From positions 6,138,001 through 6,202,000 of the forward strand of contig OZ245997.1 of the NCBI GenBank assembly GCA_965230195.1: a stretch of 64,000 bases of DNA, read 5' to 3'. Under the pieces are notes generated by a model that saw only the letters and a program-made list of their open reading frames with translations, was not told where the DNA came from and searched no databases. Made by a program: the position numbers and the translations under genes. Below are positions 8,100-17,226 of the stretch, one piece after another. Positions within the stretch are counted from its first letter, which is position 1. Every line of letters begins with the position of its first letter. This DNA comes from Putridiphycobacter sp965230195. Lineage in GTDB: Bacteria > Bacteroidota > Bacteroidia > Flavobacteriales_D > Crocinitomicaceae.

Positions 8100-9302
8100 C
8101 TATTGTTGTTTGTGCTCCTGCTTTCTTAAAATCAATAAAAGGCATATACTCATTACTGACAGGCCAGTTATGATATACCAGGTCATGGTATAGCCCAACT
8201 TATCAATCATTTGCATGCCAATATTGTGACCAAATATATGCGAAAAGGAAAAGGCAATGGTATACAGAGCCATATACTCTCCCTGATTACCTCGTTTGGC
8301 ACGATCCATTGCAAAGGCATTTGAAAAAGGAAAAGCAATCATTTCACCAACAGTGATAAACAGCATTCCTATCAGCAAAACACCTACCCATGGTGCCAGA
8401 TTGAGTACCAGAAAGCTAAATCCGGTCAGAATAGCACCAATAATCATATAACTTGACTTTGTAAAGGCCTTATCCTCGAGGTATTTTACTAATGGCATTT
8501 CAAATATAAAAATGATGAAACCATTGGCACCAAGTAACAAACCAATTTCCCGTTCAGTTAAATGGTGTGCATCCTTATAAAACAAAGGAATGGTTGAAAA
8601 GTACTGCAGGAATACTACACCGAAGATAAATATTGAAACCAGAAAAATCCAGTACATACCATCCCTGTATGCGGATTTAGGATTAACTACCTTTTCCTCA
8701 TGAATAACTCTGGTTTTTTTAGGGCTGAGAAGGTTTAACAGCAAAAAGCCAGCTAAAATACAGGTAATACCGTCCACCCAAAACAGCCCGCCATAATCAA
8801 GATAATAAATGATTAGTCCACCAACAGCCGGACCGGCAGAAAAACCGAGGTTAATAGCCAATCGGATTAGTGTAATTGATCTGGTTTTATTTTCAGGTTT
8901 ACTATAAGCACTGACAGCTACAAAAATGGCCGGACGAAAGGTATCGGCCACAATCATTAAAATGAAAATAGCCAGACAAAAATAATTAAAGTCGGTAACA
9001 AACTGTACGGCAATAAACAACAGTCCTGTTAAAAGAATACTGTACACCATTACCTTGTAATAGCCAAATTTGTCAGTTAGTTTCCCCCCCAACCATGATC
9101 CAATGACTGAACCGGCACCAAAAGATGTCATAATCCATGCTACATCTTTTAACTCAAAATTCAGACTTTCGGTTAAGTACAAAGAAAGGAATGGAATAAC
9201 CATTGTTCCGGCACGGTTAATCAATGTTACCAAAGAAAGCCACCATACTTCAGGTGACAGGCCTTTAAAGGTGTTTAAGTAGTTGTTAAAAATTGTTTTC
9301 AT
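8100..9302 (-). CDS. MFS transporter (MdtH-like drug efflux type)
   Basis: A 400-residue major facilitator protein with twelve predicted helices. The signature between TM2 and TM3, GGKLTDKFGYYKVM, is the MFS loop motif (G-x-x-x-D-x-x-G-x-R/K). The size and pattern fit the MdtH/YceL group of multidrug or small-molecule exporters, but the substrate cannot be read from sequence. The gene is transcribed alone from the minus strand. Its 5' region contains a strong terminator-like hairpin about 50 bp before the ATG and a short leader ORF further upstream, which suggests control by attenuation. Confidence 0.85.
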   Translation of the reverse strand: MKTIFNNYLNTFKGLSPEVWWLSLVTLINRAGTMVIPFLSLYLTESLNFELKDVAWIMTSFGAGSVIGSWLGGKLTDKFGYYKVMVYSILLTGLLFIAVQFVTDFNYFCLAIFILMIVADTFRPAIFVAVSAYSKPENKTRSITLIRLAINLGFSAGPAVGGLIIYYLDYGGLFWVDGITCILAGFLLLNLLSPKKTRVIHEEKVVNPKSAYRDGMYWIFLVSIFIFGVVFLQYFSTIPLFYKDAHHLTEREIGLLLGANGFIIFIFEMPLVKYLEDKAFTKSSYMIIGAILTGFSFLVLNLAPWVGVLLIGMLFITVGEMIAFPFSNAFAMDRAKRGNQGEYMALYTIAFSFSHIFGHNIGMQMIDKLGYTMTWYIITGLSVMSICLLLILRKQEHKQQ

Positions 9303-9354
9303 TTGTTTTCGGGGTGTTTAAATTTTAATTAATCTGGAAGTTGACAGCAACAAA

Positions 9355-9380
9355 AAAGCCCGACATCTCTGCCGGGCTTT
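9355..9380 (-). terminator. Terminator hairpin in the 5' leader of the MFS gene
   Basis: On the minus strand a perfect 8-bp stem (9373-9380 with 9355-9362, AAAGCCCG/CGGGCTTT) is followed by a run of U residues. It lies 53 bp upstream of the MFS start codon and no complete large gene on that strand ends before it. It therefore reads best as an attenuator. Part of its loop (9365-9372) can pair with 9439-9446 upstream. Confidence 0.6.
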
Positions 9381-9412
9381 CTTATTTTCATTTATATATT
9401 CTTGTATACTAA

Positions 9413-9487
9413 TCAATGCAAATAATATTTACGGCAAAGCAGAGATTCCGCTTTCGATTTTCTATTATAGACACAGATTGTTTTCAT
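9413..9487 (-). CDS. Possible leader peptide for the MFS attenuator
   Basis: A 24-codon minus-strand ORF starts with MKTICVYNRKS and ends CRKYYLH before TGA. It ends 32 bp before the terminator hairpin. Its codons overlap the 8-base segment (9439-9446) complementary to the terminator loop. A translating or stalled ribosome would thus decide whether that segment is free. No run of one amino acid is present apart from a Tyr pair. Coding status is inferred only from position. Confidence 0.35.
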   Translation of the reverse strand: MKTICVYNRKSKAESLLCRKYYLH

Positions 9488-9687
9488 GTTCTTTTTATTT
9501 TCTGGTTGCAATAGTAACGATAATTGTTTTTAAATGGTTGTTTTTAATGTTAAGAAAAAATCTTTTTTTTCGAATCAGCTAATTTTTACAGAATGTTTGC
9601 GAATAATAAATCTACTTAAGAGTTTATTGTTTTTGTAGTGTTTGAGCAAAATCCACAAAGTAAATTAGCAGTATAAAAATTAAGAAT

Positions 9688-10569
9688 ATGAAAACTTTAA
9701 TTGTCATTGTATCGTTTTTTTATGTGTTTCCTTTGTTTGCTCAGGATGCAGTATCTGTTCATTTTTCAACAGTTGAAGATTATCTTTTTCCGGAGGAGGC
9801 TGATTATAATTATACACTTGGTCATAACGTCTCGTTAAGAAAAGGTCCCTCGATTCATTCGAGCCTGGTAGACACATTACCAATAGGTACCCGATTGAAA
9901 ATTTATGAGCAAAGTGAGATAATAGAGGTAAAACAAGGCATTAGCAGTCATTGGTATCGTGTAAAAACAGATGATAAAACCGGTTGGATATGGGGAGGAT
10001 TAATTGCAAAGCAGGCCTTTAGAAGTAAAAAAGACCGGGATGTTGTTTTTTTATGTGGATTTGAGAAGTATATACCATACTCAAATGAAAACAGTAGAGG
10101 AGGGGCTTATTATCAAATCAGGGCAGTTAAAGGTGGAGTTGAAAAGGAAAAAATTATAGTGAAATCATTTGCCTGGGACTTTGCTGAGGTGAGTAATATT
10201 GGAGCCGGCGGACTTAGTAATGTGGATGATATTATCACATTAAGAGTGCCGTGTCGCGGTGGTTGTGGATGTTCTACCGGTGAGATCGTTGTTTTTTGGT
10301 CGAAGGGTAAGTTGCATAAAGTAGCTGATTTGATAGGCACACCGGATGGAGAATATAGTGAGGGTTCCTACCTTGTATTTCCAAATGATATGGAAGGTGT
10401 TTCAGGACAAGTTATCAAGGTCAGTAGTTTGGCCGGAGATGAAGACGAAGAAGGTGAAGGTCTTGAACGCTTAGTCATCAAAGAATACTACATATGGAAC
10501 GGGAAAAAATTATTGAAATTAGATAAGAAAACTGACCGACGAAAATACATTATTGGTCGCAGTAATTAA
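9688..10569 (+). CDS. Secreted SH3-domain protein
   Basis: A 293-residue protein with a signal peptide (cleavage after about FPLFAQ) and a bacterial SH3 domain at about residues 43-112, with the typical VSLRKGPSIHSSLVDTLPIG start and a GWIWGG end. The remaining 180 residues have no recognised domain but include a cysteine-rich CRGGCGCS segment at about residue 190. Bacterial SH3 domains bind peptidoglycan or other envelope peptides, so a periplasmic role is likely. It stands alone, with a palindromic intergenic repeat directly after the stop. Confidence 0.75.
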   Translation: MKTLIVIVSFFYVFPLFAQDAVSVHFSTVEDYLFPEEADYNYTLGHNVSLRKGPSIHSSLVDTLPIGTRLKIYEQSEIIEVKQGISSHWYRVKTDDKTGWIWGGLIAKQAFRSKKDRDVVFLCGFEKYIPYSNENSRGGAYYQIRAVKGGVEKEKIIVKSFAWDFAEVSNIGAGGLSNVDDIITLRVPCRGGCGCSTGEIVVFWSKGKLHKVADLIGTPDGEYSEGSYLVFPNDMEGVSGQVIKVSSLAGDEDEEGEGLERLVIKEYYIWNGKKLLKLDKKTDRRKYIIGRSN

Positions 10570-10572
10570 ATT

Positions 10573-10606
10573 TTTTGTACTTCGAGCGGAGCCGAGAAGT
10601 ACAAAA
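10573..10606. repeat. Intergenic palindrome, type B (TACTTCGAGC...)
   Basis: An 11-bp perfect inverted repeat, 10573-10583 with 10596-10606, around the core GAGCGGAGCCGA. The same core and arms recur at 42103-42134, and related sequences occur at 38731-38769 and 38794-38815. It sits 4 bp after the SH3 gene stop. Confidence 0.75.
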
Positions 10607-10715
10607 GGTAGTGGTGGGTCTGGAATCAGGACAAAAAATTTCAAAACATAAGACAAAATAAAATTGCCCTAAATCATTGAATTAAGTATCTTGTCATTGT
10701 TCAGATTAATATTCA

Positions 10716-11276
10716 ATGGAATCAATGGATATACAACATAATTTAAGTATCCCTTTTCCTGAGGAAATGGTTAAAAACATAACCATAAGGCATTTAAAAA
10801 AGGGAGAATATCTTGTACGTGAAGGTGAAAAAGTAGATACGCTGGGTTATATAGCTGAGGGTTATCTAAGAACTTTTCAAATCGATTATAATGGAAACGA
10901 CATCACTACTAACTTTCATGGTCCAAACACTTATTGTACATCCTATTATGGTTTTTATGCCCGTAAACAGGCATTAGATAATATTGTGGCAATCACTGAT
11001 GCTACAATATATCTGATCGGGTACGATACACTGATGACCCTTTATAAGAATAGTCTGGAGATTAATGTCGCTGCCAGGGAAATTATTGAACAGGTTTGTA
11101 TTCAGAAAGATTTTAGAATCGCTCAGATGCTTAAACTGGATGGGAAAGACAAATATTTATGGTTTCTGGAAGCTTATCCTGATATTATTAAGGTAGCTCA
11201 AATGAATCATATTTCAAGTTTCTTGGGCATTAAGCCCGAAACGCTCAGCCGAATTCGAAGAAAAGTGATTTCTTGA
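10716..11276 (+). CDS. Crp/Fnr-family transcriptional regulator
   Basis: A 186-residue regulator. An N-terminal cyclic-nucleotide-binding-type jelly roll (about residues 10-125, with GEYLVREGEKVDTLGYIAEGYLRTF) is followed by a short C-terminal helix-turn-helix ending HISSFLGIKPETLSRIRRK. No Fnr-type cysteine cluster is present. An in-frame ATG at residue 4 is a possible alternative start. The next gene, an epimerase-like reductase, begins 70 bp downstream with its own -7 box and is a natural target, as such pairs are common. Confidence 0.85.
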   Translation: MESMDIQHNLSIPFPEEMVKNITIRHLKKGEYLVREGEKVDTLGYIAEGYLRTFQIDYNGNDITTNFHGPNTYCTSYYGFYARKQALDNIVAITDATIYLIGYDTLMTLYKNSLEINVAAREIIEQVCIQKDFRIAQMLKLDGKDKYLWFLEAYPDIIKVAQMNHISSFLGIKPETLSRIRRKVIS

Positions 11277-11308
11277 TATATGTCAAGACAGGGTATATAG
11301 ACCTGCCC

Positions 11309-11316
11309 TAATTTTG
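11309..11316 (+). promoter_or_regulatory. -7 box for the epimerase-like gene
   Basis: TAATTTTG fits the Bacteroidota TAnnTTTG -7 element and lies 30 bp before the ATG at 11347, between the Crp gene and the reductase gene. No convincing -33 element was found, as would suit an activated promoter. Confidence 0.45.
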
Positions 11317-11346
11317 TGGTATCAATAAATTATTAATCTAATTATT

Positions 11347-12279
11347 ATGCAAACAATTTTAGGATCAGGAGGAGCGATAGGCGTTGAATTAGCCAAAGTA
11401 TTAACATCTTACACCAATTCAATCCGGTTGGTGAGTAGAAATCCGAAAAAAGTTAACCCGACAGATGAGTTAATATCTGCTGACCTTTTAAATAAGGAAG
11501 ATGTGTTTAAAGCGGTTGAAGGTTCGGAAGTAGTTTATGTAACCATTGGTTTTGAATACAAAACAAAAATATGGCAAAGCAATTGGCCAAAGTTTATTAA
11601 ATATGTGATTGAAGCTTGTATATCAAATAACAGTAAATTGGTTTTTTTCGATAATATTTACATGTACGATCCAAGGTTTATTTCTGATATGGATGAAGAA
11701 ACACCAATCAATCCCAGTAGTGAAAAAGGGAAAGTCAGAGCTGAAGTGGTTAAGTTGATTATGGATGCAGTTAATTCAGGTAAATTAAAAGCATTAATTG
11801 CGCGTTCAGCAGATTTCTACGGACCGGGAATTAAGGAAACCAGTATGCTGAATGAAATGGTGATAAAACCATTAAAAGCAGGAAAAAAAGCAAATTGGAT
11901 TGGTTCGGCAGATTATAAACACGGTTTTACTTATACACCAGATGCGGCTGTTGCCACTGCAATGTTAGGTAATTTGGATGAATCGTACAATCAGGTTTGG
12001 CACTTGCCTACATCTTCGGAACCATTAACCGGCAGAGACTGGATTAATAATGTCGCAGTATTCTTTAAAGTTAAACCAAGAGTTCAGGTCATTTCAAAGT
12101 TTCTATTAAGGGTAACCGGTTTATTTATGCCTGTAATGAAAGAAATTGTAGAAATGACGTATCAGTATGAAAAAGATTATGTGTTCAAAAGTGATAAATT
12201 TGAACAAGCATTTAATTTTAAACCAACATCTTATGCTGAAGGTTTAAAAGCAGTAATAAAATCAGATTACTCCATTTAG
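11347..12279 (+). CDS. NAD-dependent epimerase/dehydratase-like protein
   Basis: A 310-residue extended short-chain dehydrogenase. The first residues carry the Rossmann glycine motif GSGGAIG, followed by an acidic segment ending ADL at about residue 45 and the substrate-side DNIYMY at about residue 104, which replaces the canonical YxxxK region. It has a full extended-SDR length. The substrate may be a nucleotide sugar or another small molecule. It follows the Crp-type regulator and converges with the secreted-protein gene on the opposite strand, with which it overlaps by 4 bp. Confidence 0.8.
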   Translation: MQTILGSGGAIGVELAKVLTSYTNSIRLVSRNPKKVNPTDELISADLLNKEDVFKAVEGSEVVYVTIGFEYKTKIWQSNWPKFIKYVIEACISNNSKLVFFDNIYMYDPRFISDMDEETPINPSSEKGKVRAEVVKLIMDAVNSGKLKALIARSADFYGPGIKETSMLNEMVIKPLKAGKKANWIGSADYKHGFTYTPDAAVATAMLGNLDESYNQVWHLPTSSEPLTGRDWINNVAVFFKVKPRVQVISKFLLRVTGLFMPVMKEIVEMTYQYEKDYVFKSDKFEQAFNFKPTSYAEGLKAVIKSDYSI

Positions 12280-13025
12280 TCTTCCTTAACAAAGAAGGTA
12301 ATCGACTCCGGATCAGATCTGAAATTAAGTTGGATACCTTCAATTCTCCTATCCTCTACCCGTGTTAATAAAATGGGTGGAGGAAAACCGGACATTACGA
12401 AATTGGGTTCGGTGTAGGTCAGGAATATTAAACCTTCATGTTCTACAACCGAATAGATGCCATAATTTGAAATGGAGTAATCAATATCTTCCAGATAAAC
12501 CGAAAAAAGACCATTTTCATTATGTTGTAGTGTTTTGTTTTTTAATGTAAATGAATGCTCCAGTAATTTTTTTTGAATTAAGGATTGTTTAGGTAAGGTG
12601 AATTTAAGATGAGTAAAAGGTTGACAAATTACCGTCCAATGTGCGTATTTTAACTCGAAGGTGCTATCTTTTTTAACTGTTAAAATGATGTTTTCCCTAC
12701 TGCCTTTTAACTGATACCGGTTTTCCTGATTCGTTTTTTCAATTTTAAACCTGATGAGCTTGCCTTCATTGTATTTTCGGGCACTTTCCATCAGCATCCA
12801 TGGTGAAGGTGGATAACGCTCAAACAGGGTTATTATCAGCTCATTTTTTTCGAATTTAATGATTTGCTGAAAGTCCTGATTCATAACAATATCATTATTA
12901 TCAATGACTTGATGAGCATGATACAGGTAGTTGGTATCAATTTCATGCGCATACAGCTTCGGGGCGATTATTAACCATACTAAAATTAAAAAACGCATAG
13001 CGGTGTTTTTTGAATTGCATATCAT
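12276..13025 (-). CDS. Secreted protein of unknown function
   Basis: A 249-residue protein I do not recognise. A signal peptide (RFLILVWLIIAPKLYA) is followed by a mature part rich in charged strands and lacking cysteines other than one near CQPFTH. The in-frame ATG at 12998 (residue 10) would give a more compact signal peptide and is an equally good start. The pattern suggests a beta-rich periplasmic protein. It is transcribed alone, converging with the epimerase-like gene, and its neighbours give no clue to its job. Confidence 0.6.
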   Translation of the reverse strand: MICNSKNTAMRFLILVWLIIAPKLYAHEIDTNYLYHAHQVIDNNDIVMNQDFQQIIKFEKNELIITLFERYPPSPWMLMESARKYNEGKLIRFKIEKTNQENRYQLKGSRENIILTVKKDSTFELKYAHWTVICQPFTHLKFTLPKQSLIQKKLLEHSFTLKNKTLQHNENGLFSVYLEDIDYSISNYGIYSVVEHEGLIFLTYTEPNFVMSGFPPPILLTRVEDRRIEGIQLNFRSDPESITFFVKED

Positions 13026-13164
13026 TAATCAATCTTTATACCATTATGTACTAAAAACCTGATTCCAGCGAGTACTAATCTATCAGTCAATTTATTAGAA
13101 ATTTTTGCCGTAGGCTTCTGACAGCCATTATTAATCAGGTTCAGTTTATTACCATTTTCTTGGA

Positions 13165-13193
13165 TTTGGTTCTTTCTAAAACCACTATCTTTG
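13165..13193 (+). promoter_or_regulatory. Promoter of the ketoacyl-synthase gene
   Basis: TTTG (13165-13168) and TATCTTTG (13186-13193) with a 17-bp spacer match the Bacteroidota consensus. The ATG follows 16 bases after the -7 box. Confidence 0.6.
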
Positions 13194-13209
13194 CCACTCA
13201 AAAATTAAT

Positions 13210-14352
13210 ATGCTCCAGAAGCCGGTTATCATACGAAGTTTTGCATCAATTTCTGCCCTTGGGCATGACCAATCAGAGGTTTGGCAAAGTTATCTTGATC
13301 CGAAGAGCTTCATTACAAAAAAAGATGTTCTTTCTTCTGATTTGTCACAACAGTCGGTTGAGCAAATCGAAGCCATTTCCGGAGAAAATAATAAGTACAG
13401 GAGTGTTGATAAAACAGTATTGTACGCTTTATTTGTCTCAAGACTTGCCTATAGACAGAGTCAGTGGGATAAGAGCCATCAGATAGGAATCAATATGGGA
13501 TCTTCCCGCGGGGCAACAGCTTTATTTGAAAAATACCATAATGGGTTTATCACTGGTCAAAAGGTTGAAACCCTGGCTTCACCCACCACCACTTTAGGTA
13601 ATATTTCGTCATGGTTGGCCCATGATCTACAAATAGATGGTCCGACTATTAGTCATTCAATCACTTGTTCTACAGCTTTACATGCTTTTTTAAATGGCAT
13701 TGCCTGGCTGAATGCCGGTATGGCTGACCGTTTTATAGTCGGAGGTAGCGAGGCGGCAAATACAAGTTTCACAGTTGCTCAGATGCAGGCTTTAAAAATC
13801 TACAGTAATGAAGCGGGTGATTTTCCATGTCGTTCGTTGGATTTTAAGAAGAAAAAAAACACAATGGTTTTGGGCGAAGGTGCTGCTGTATTTTGCATTG
13901 AAAAGGACAATGGAGGAGAGGGCGTGGCAAAAATAACCGGTTATGGCTATGCTACTGAGCCGGTTCATCACAATGCCTCTATTAGTACTAATGCGGATTG
14001 CTTTCAGAAGTCTATGAAAATGGCACTTAACGGAATGAATTCGGATGAGATAGACGGTATCGTTATGCATGCTCCGGGAACGATTAAAGGTGACCAGTCT
14101 GAGCTTAATGCGATTAAAGCGGTGTTTGGAAACCAACACCCGGCACTAACATCCAATAAATGGAAAATCGGTCATGCTCTGGGGTCCTCCGGAGCCTTTA
14201 ATATTGAAATGGCCGTTTTAATGTTGAAGAATCAAAAATTAATAGAATCACCATTTTACAAGAATGCTAACCCTCCTCAGAAGCTGAAAAATATTTTGGT
14301 CAACGCCGTTGGTTTTGGGGGAAATGCGGTGAGCCTGGTCGTTTCAATTTAG
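13210..14352 (+). CDS. Beta-ketoacyl synthase (KAS I/II-like)
   Basis: A 380-residue thiolase-fold condensing enzyme. The catalytic triad is present: Cys153 in ITCSTALHAF, His287 in MHAPGT (where the canonical motif is HGTGT) and His322 in KIGHALGSSG. The enzyme should decarboxylate malonyl-ACP and extend an acyl chain. It is shorter than FabF (about 410) and no acyl carrier protein or other fatty-acid gene is adjacent. In other Bacteroidota, similar lone KAS proteins occur near biotin genes, but none are here. It has its own promoter and is followed by 341 bp of repeat-containing DNA. Confidence 0.85.
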   Translation: MLQKPVIIRSFASISALGHDQSEVWQSYLDPKSFITKKDVLSSDLSQQSVEQIEAISGENNKYRSVDKTVLYALFVSRLAYRQSQWDKSHQIGINMGSSRGATALFEKYHNGFITGQKVETLASPTTTLGNISSWLAHDLQIDGPTISHSITCSTALHAFLNGIAWLNAGMADRFIVGGSEAANTSFTVAQMQALKIYSNEAGDFPCRSLDFKKKKNTMVLGEGAAVFCIEKDNGGEGVAKITGYGYATEPVHHNASISTNADCFQKSMKMALNGMNSDEIDGIVMHAPGTIKGDQSELNAIKAVFGNQHPALTSNKWKIGHALGSSGAFNIEMAVLMLKNQKLIESPFYKNANPPQKLKNILVNAVGFGGNAVSLVVSI

Positions 14353-14376
14353 TATAACACAGTTTTATTGTTCATA

Positions 14377-14517
14377 GTTGATTGTTTATTGTTGTTTAAT
14401 TTCTGATTTTTCAACTGTTAATTACAATCAAAAGCAACCAACAAATTGCCATAAATGACTTGGTTTTGATACATTCCTGTTCAGACCGGAACACTCAACC
14501 TGAGATTATTTTTTTCA
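14377..14517. repeat. Non-coding repeat region, left copy (type A palindrome)
   Basis: In the 341-bp gap after the ketoacyl-synthase gene, a 26-bp segment (14377-14402) and a degenerate palindrome (14453-14517, with GATACATTCC and GGAACACTC) both recur with few changes at 20658-20684 and 20714-20778. No ORF or RNA gene is seen in the gap. The two copies flank the LD-carboxypeptidase/glycosyltransferase block. Confidence 0.6.
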
Positions 14518-14693
14518 TAAAAAATTGGAAATTATTAACCAGTAACTGGTATTTCTGTTGCGATCCAATAGACAAAATGATTTGTTATCTTTTTATTAAT
14601 GCGTGAAAAACTACAAACTATTAACTGATGAACTATTAACAGGTAAACAATACAATATAATTATCTATTTTTGGAAAGAGTTAAATCAATAGT

Positions 14694-15716
14694 TTGCGCA
14701 GACGACAATTCATTATCAAAACCGGGATGGCATCCGTAGGTTCAGTTTTAGCCGGAACTTCTTTTTTGGAGAAGCAGGTTAACAGTCGGGTACCTGTATC
14801 TTTACAATTAGGAGATACTATTGCATTAAGTGCTCCGGCAGGAGCTGTATTTAGCACAAAATATATTGATTCATTTGAATCGAGATTAACTCAAAAAGGG
14901 TTTAAGCTCATTAAAGGAAAGTCACTTTATGCACAAAATGGCTATTTGGCCGGATCAGACGAATCCAGGGCAAAAGAAATCAATACTTTTTTTGCAGATA
15001 AAGCCGTAAAGGCAATATTTACTATGAGAGGAGGTTGGGGTTGCAACCGGATATTGGATTTGTTGGATTACAACCAGATTAGTGCTAACCCAAAGGTGAT
15101 TATGGGGTACAGTGACATTACCTCATTGCTTTTAGCTATTAATAAAAAAACGGGATTGGTTACCTATCACGGGCCAATGGGGTATTCGTCATGGCAATCA
15201 TTTTCCACTCAAAATGTTTATGAAATATTGATCAAAGGGAAAAAGGTGGCTCTAAAAAACCCTGAAAATGAGCATGATCAATTATTTACCCTGTCTGGCG
15301 GAAGTTCAAAAGGTGAGCTTATAGGTGGTAACCTTACCGTTTTAACTTCAATGATAGGGAGTGAGTATGAACCGGATTGGACTAATAAAATTTTATTTCT
15401 TGAAGAGACAGGAGAAGAGCCATATCGGGTTGATCGTTTATTGTGGCAATTGAAACTGGCGGGGGTATACGAAAAAATAAACGGGATTGTTTTAGGGTCA
15501 TTTCGCAAATGCGAACCTGAGGAGCCGGAAAGGTCTTTTAGTTTGGATGAGGTATTTAACCAACATTTTAAAGGGCTAAATAAACCGGTTTTTGGTGGCG
15601 CTAGTTTTGGACATACGGTTAATAAATTTACCTTACCAATTGGTATTAACGCTGAAATGGATGCTGATCGGTTTAGAATTCAGTTAATGCAAAATCCAAC
15701 TGTTTTTAATGGATAA
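14694..15716 (+). CDS. LD-carboxypeptidase (peptidase S66), Tat-exported
   Basis: A 340-residue S66 serine peptidase that would remove the terminal D-Ala of peptidoglycan tetrapeptides. The nucleophile is Ser140 in MGYSDIT, with the acidic segment FLEETGEE (Glu237/238) and His307 in FGHT. The N-terminus MRRRQFIIK is a twin-arginine signal. The start is TTG at 14694: a stop codon lies 12 bp upstream in frame and the first ATG would remove the arginines. It ends overlapping the next gene by 8 bp, so it forms an operon with two GT-C membrane proteins. Tat export fits the tatA gene elsewhere in the window. Confidence 0.85.
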   Translation: MRRRQFIIKTGMASVGSVLAGTSFLEKQVNSRVPVSLQLGDTIALSAPAGAVFSTKYIDSFESRLTQKGFKLIKGKSLYAQNGYLAGSDESRAKEINTFFADKAVKAIFTMRGGWGCNRILDLLDYNQISANPKVIMGYSDITSLLLAINKKTGLVTYHGPMGYSSWQSFSTQNVYEILIKGKKVALKNPENEHDQLFTLSGGSSKGELIGGNLTVLTSMIGSEYEPDWTNKILFLEETGEEPYRVDRLLWQLKLAGVYEKINGIVLGSFRKCEPEEPERSFSLDEVFNQHFKGLNKPVFGGASFGHTVNKFTLPIGINAEMDADRFRIQLMQNPTVFNG

Positions 15717-17226
15717 AATTTACAATTATATCAACAAAAACAAATGGGTTGAGTGGGTACTGTTCTTAGGGGTGTTCTGGTTGTTTATTGTTCACCTCCA
15801 CCTGAATCGTGGACTGGATGATATGATTCCGGGTTATCATTATTGGCGTAAGCTGGATACCTATTCGCAGATTTTAAACTATTATCACAACGGCCTTAAT
15901 TTTTTTGATCATAGTATTTATTTCAATCAGATGGAGTCGGGGGGAAAAGCTGTTGCCGAATTTCCGTTATTTTATTATTTCATTGCCATCCAATTAAAGA
16001 TTTTTGGAAATCATGATGTCATATTAAAAATTAATTGGCTGATTGTTTTATGTCTTGGGATGTTCTCCCTGTTCAAAATAGCATTACACTATACAAAAAA
16101 TCACTTACTGAGTCTAATTGTTCCGTTATCATTATTCCTGTCACCTGTTTTTACGGTGTATTGTATTGAATATCTTCCCGACCCCATTGCAATGAGTTTT
16201 TCATTTATGGGGTTATACTTTTTGATCAGATATTTTGATAAAGGCAAGTCTGTAGCTTTAGTAGCAGCGCTTATTTTGATTAGTGTTTCCGGCCTGATGA
16301 AGCCTTTTTATTTAATCCCATACATTGCCTTTTTTATTGTGTTTTTGGGTAGAAAACTGTTAAAACGAGAAGATATATTAAAATATTGGTTTCTGGTCAT
16401 TCCTTTTGTTCTGATTCCACTTTGGTTTTACTATGCGGGCTGGTACAACAGCAAAGTTAACAGTGATTATTTTTTGGCAGCTTCACGACCTTACTGGTCA
16501 ATAAAACCAAATATTTTAGAGCAAACCAATGCTAAAATTAATGATAAATGGTGGCCGGATTATTTCCACCCAACAGGACTGTGGACCATTATTGTTTTGT
16601 TGGCTTTTAGCTTGGCCTTTCTTGTAAAAAAGAACCGAAAAGCACTTGCTTATCTGGTGTTTTCCCTATTGGGCTGTGTTTCATTTATCATTTTATTTTA
16701 TGGGATGCTAAAAGACCATGACTATTATATTTTTCCTGTCCTTTTTATTGTCCCATTGATTGTACTAATTTCTCTATGGCTTTTGTCTGAATTTAAAAGA
16801 CCAAAAATCAGTTATTTTATTGGAGGTTTAGCTATTGCATTGCTTTATTTTTCTGTATCCTATTCCTGGGAAATCCGGCAGGGTAGGTTAAAGTCACACT
16901 TGGTTAATGCGACGGACCAATTCAGAAACTATATTGACTTATCACCATTTTTGGAAAGGAATGGGATCAGCGAAAATGACTTGATTATAGCCTGGTCTGA
17001 TAAGTCACCAAGTTATGCTTTGAGTTTATTAAACCGGAAGGGTTGGTCTGGGTTTCAAACTTTTTACGAACGGATGCAAGTCAGTGAACTGATGGATATG
17101 GGTGCACAATATATGGTGGTCAATGAGAGTTTGCCTTTAAAAAGAGATTCAGTATCGCTTGAAGGAATTAATATGACTTACCTGGCGGATACCAATCAAA
17201 TTTATTTATATAAATTAAGCAAATGA
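15709..17226 (+). CDS. GT-C-fold membrane glycosyltransferase (PMT/ArnT-like)
   Basis: A 505-residue membrane protein with about eleven helices. The first loop carries the acidic GLDDMIPGYHYWRKLDT motif expected for GT-C enzymes that use lipid-linked sugars (GT39/GT83 type). The C-terminal ~90 residues are soluble. Catalysis probably occurs on the periplasmic side, moving a sugar from a polyprenyl phosphate to a protein or lipid. It overlaps the LD-carboxypeptidase gene by 8 bp and the next gene by 4 bp (ATGA). Confidence 0.75.
   Translation: MDKIYNYINKNKWVEWVLFLGVFWLFIVHLHLNRGLDDMIPGYHYWRKLDTYSQILNYYHNGLNFFDHSIYFNQMESGGKAVAEFPLFYYFIAIQLKIFGNHDVILKINWLIVLCLGMFSLFKIALHYTKNHLLSLIVPLSLFLSPVFTVYCIEYLPDPIAMSFSFMGLYFLIRYFDKGKSVALVAALILISVSGLMKPFYLIPYIAFFIVFLGRKLLKREDILKYWFLVIPFVLIPLWFYYAGWYNSKVNSDYFLAASRPYWSIKPNILEQTNAKINDKWWPDYFHPTGLWTIIVLLAFSLAFLVKKNRKALAYLVFSLLGCVSFIILFYGMLKDHDYYIFPVLFIVPLIVLISLWLLSEFKRPKISYFIGGLAIALLYFSVSYSWEIRQGRLKSHLVNATDQFRNYIDLSPFLERNGISENDLIIAWSDKSPSYALSLLNRKGWSGFQTFYERMQVSELMDMGAQYMVVNESLPLKRDSVSLEGINMTYLADTNQIYLYKLSK

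Noticed and set aside
10573..10606. Palindrome as a rho-independent terminator of the SH3 gene
   Set aside because: No T run follows it on the plus strand, and near-identical copies occur elsewhere, so it is better treated as a repeat element.
13160..13486. 108-residue plus-strand ORF overlapping the ketoacyl-synthase start
   Set aside because: It is out of frame with the ketoacyl-synthase gene, which has motifs and a promoter; the overlapping reading has none.
13210..14352. Assignment of the ketoacyl synthase to flexirubin or polyene biosynthesis with the MMPL gene
   Set aside because: No acyl carrier protein, dehydratase or further synthase is in the window and the two loci are 6 kb apart on opposite strands.
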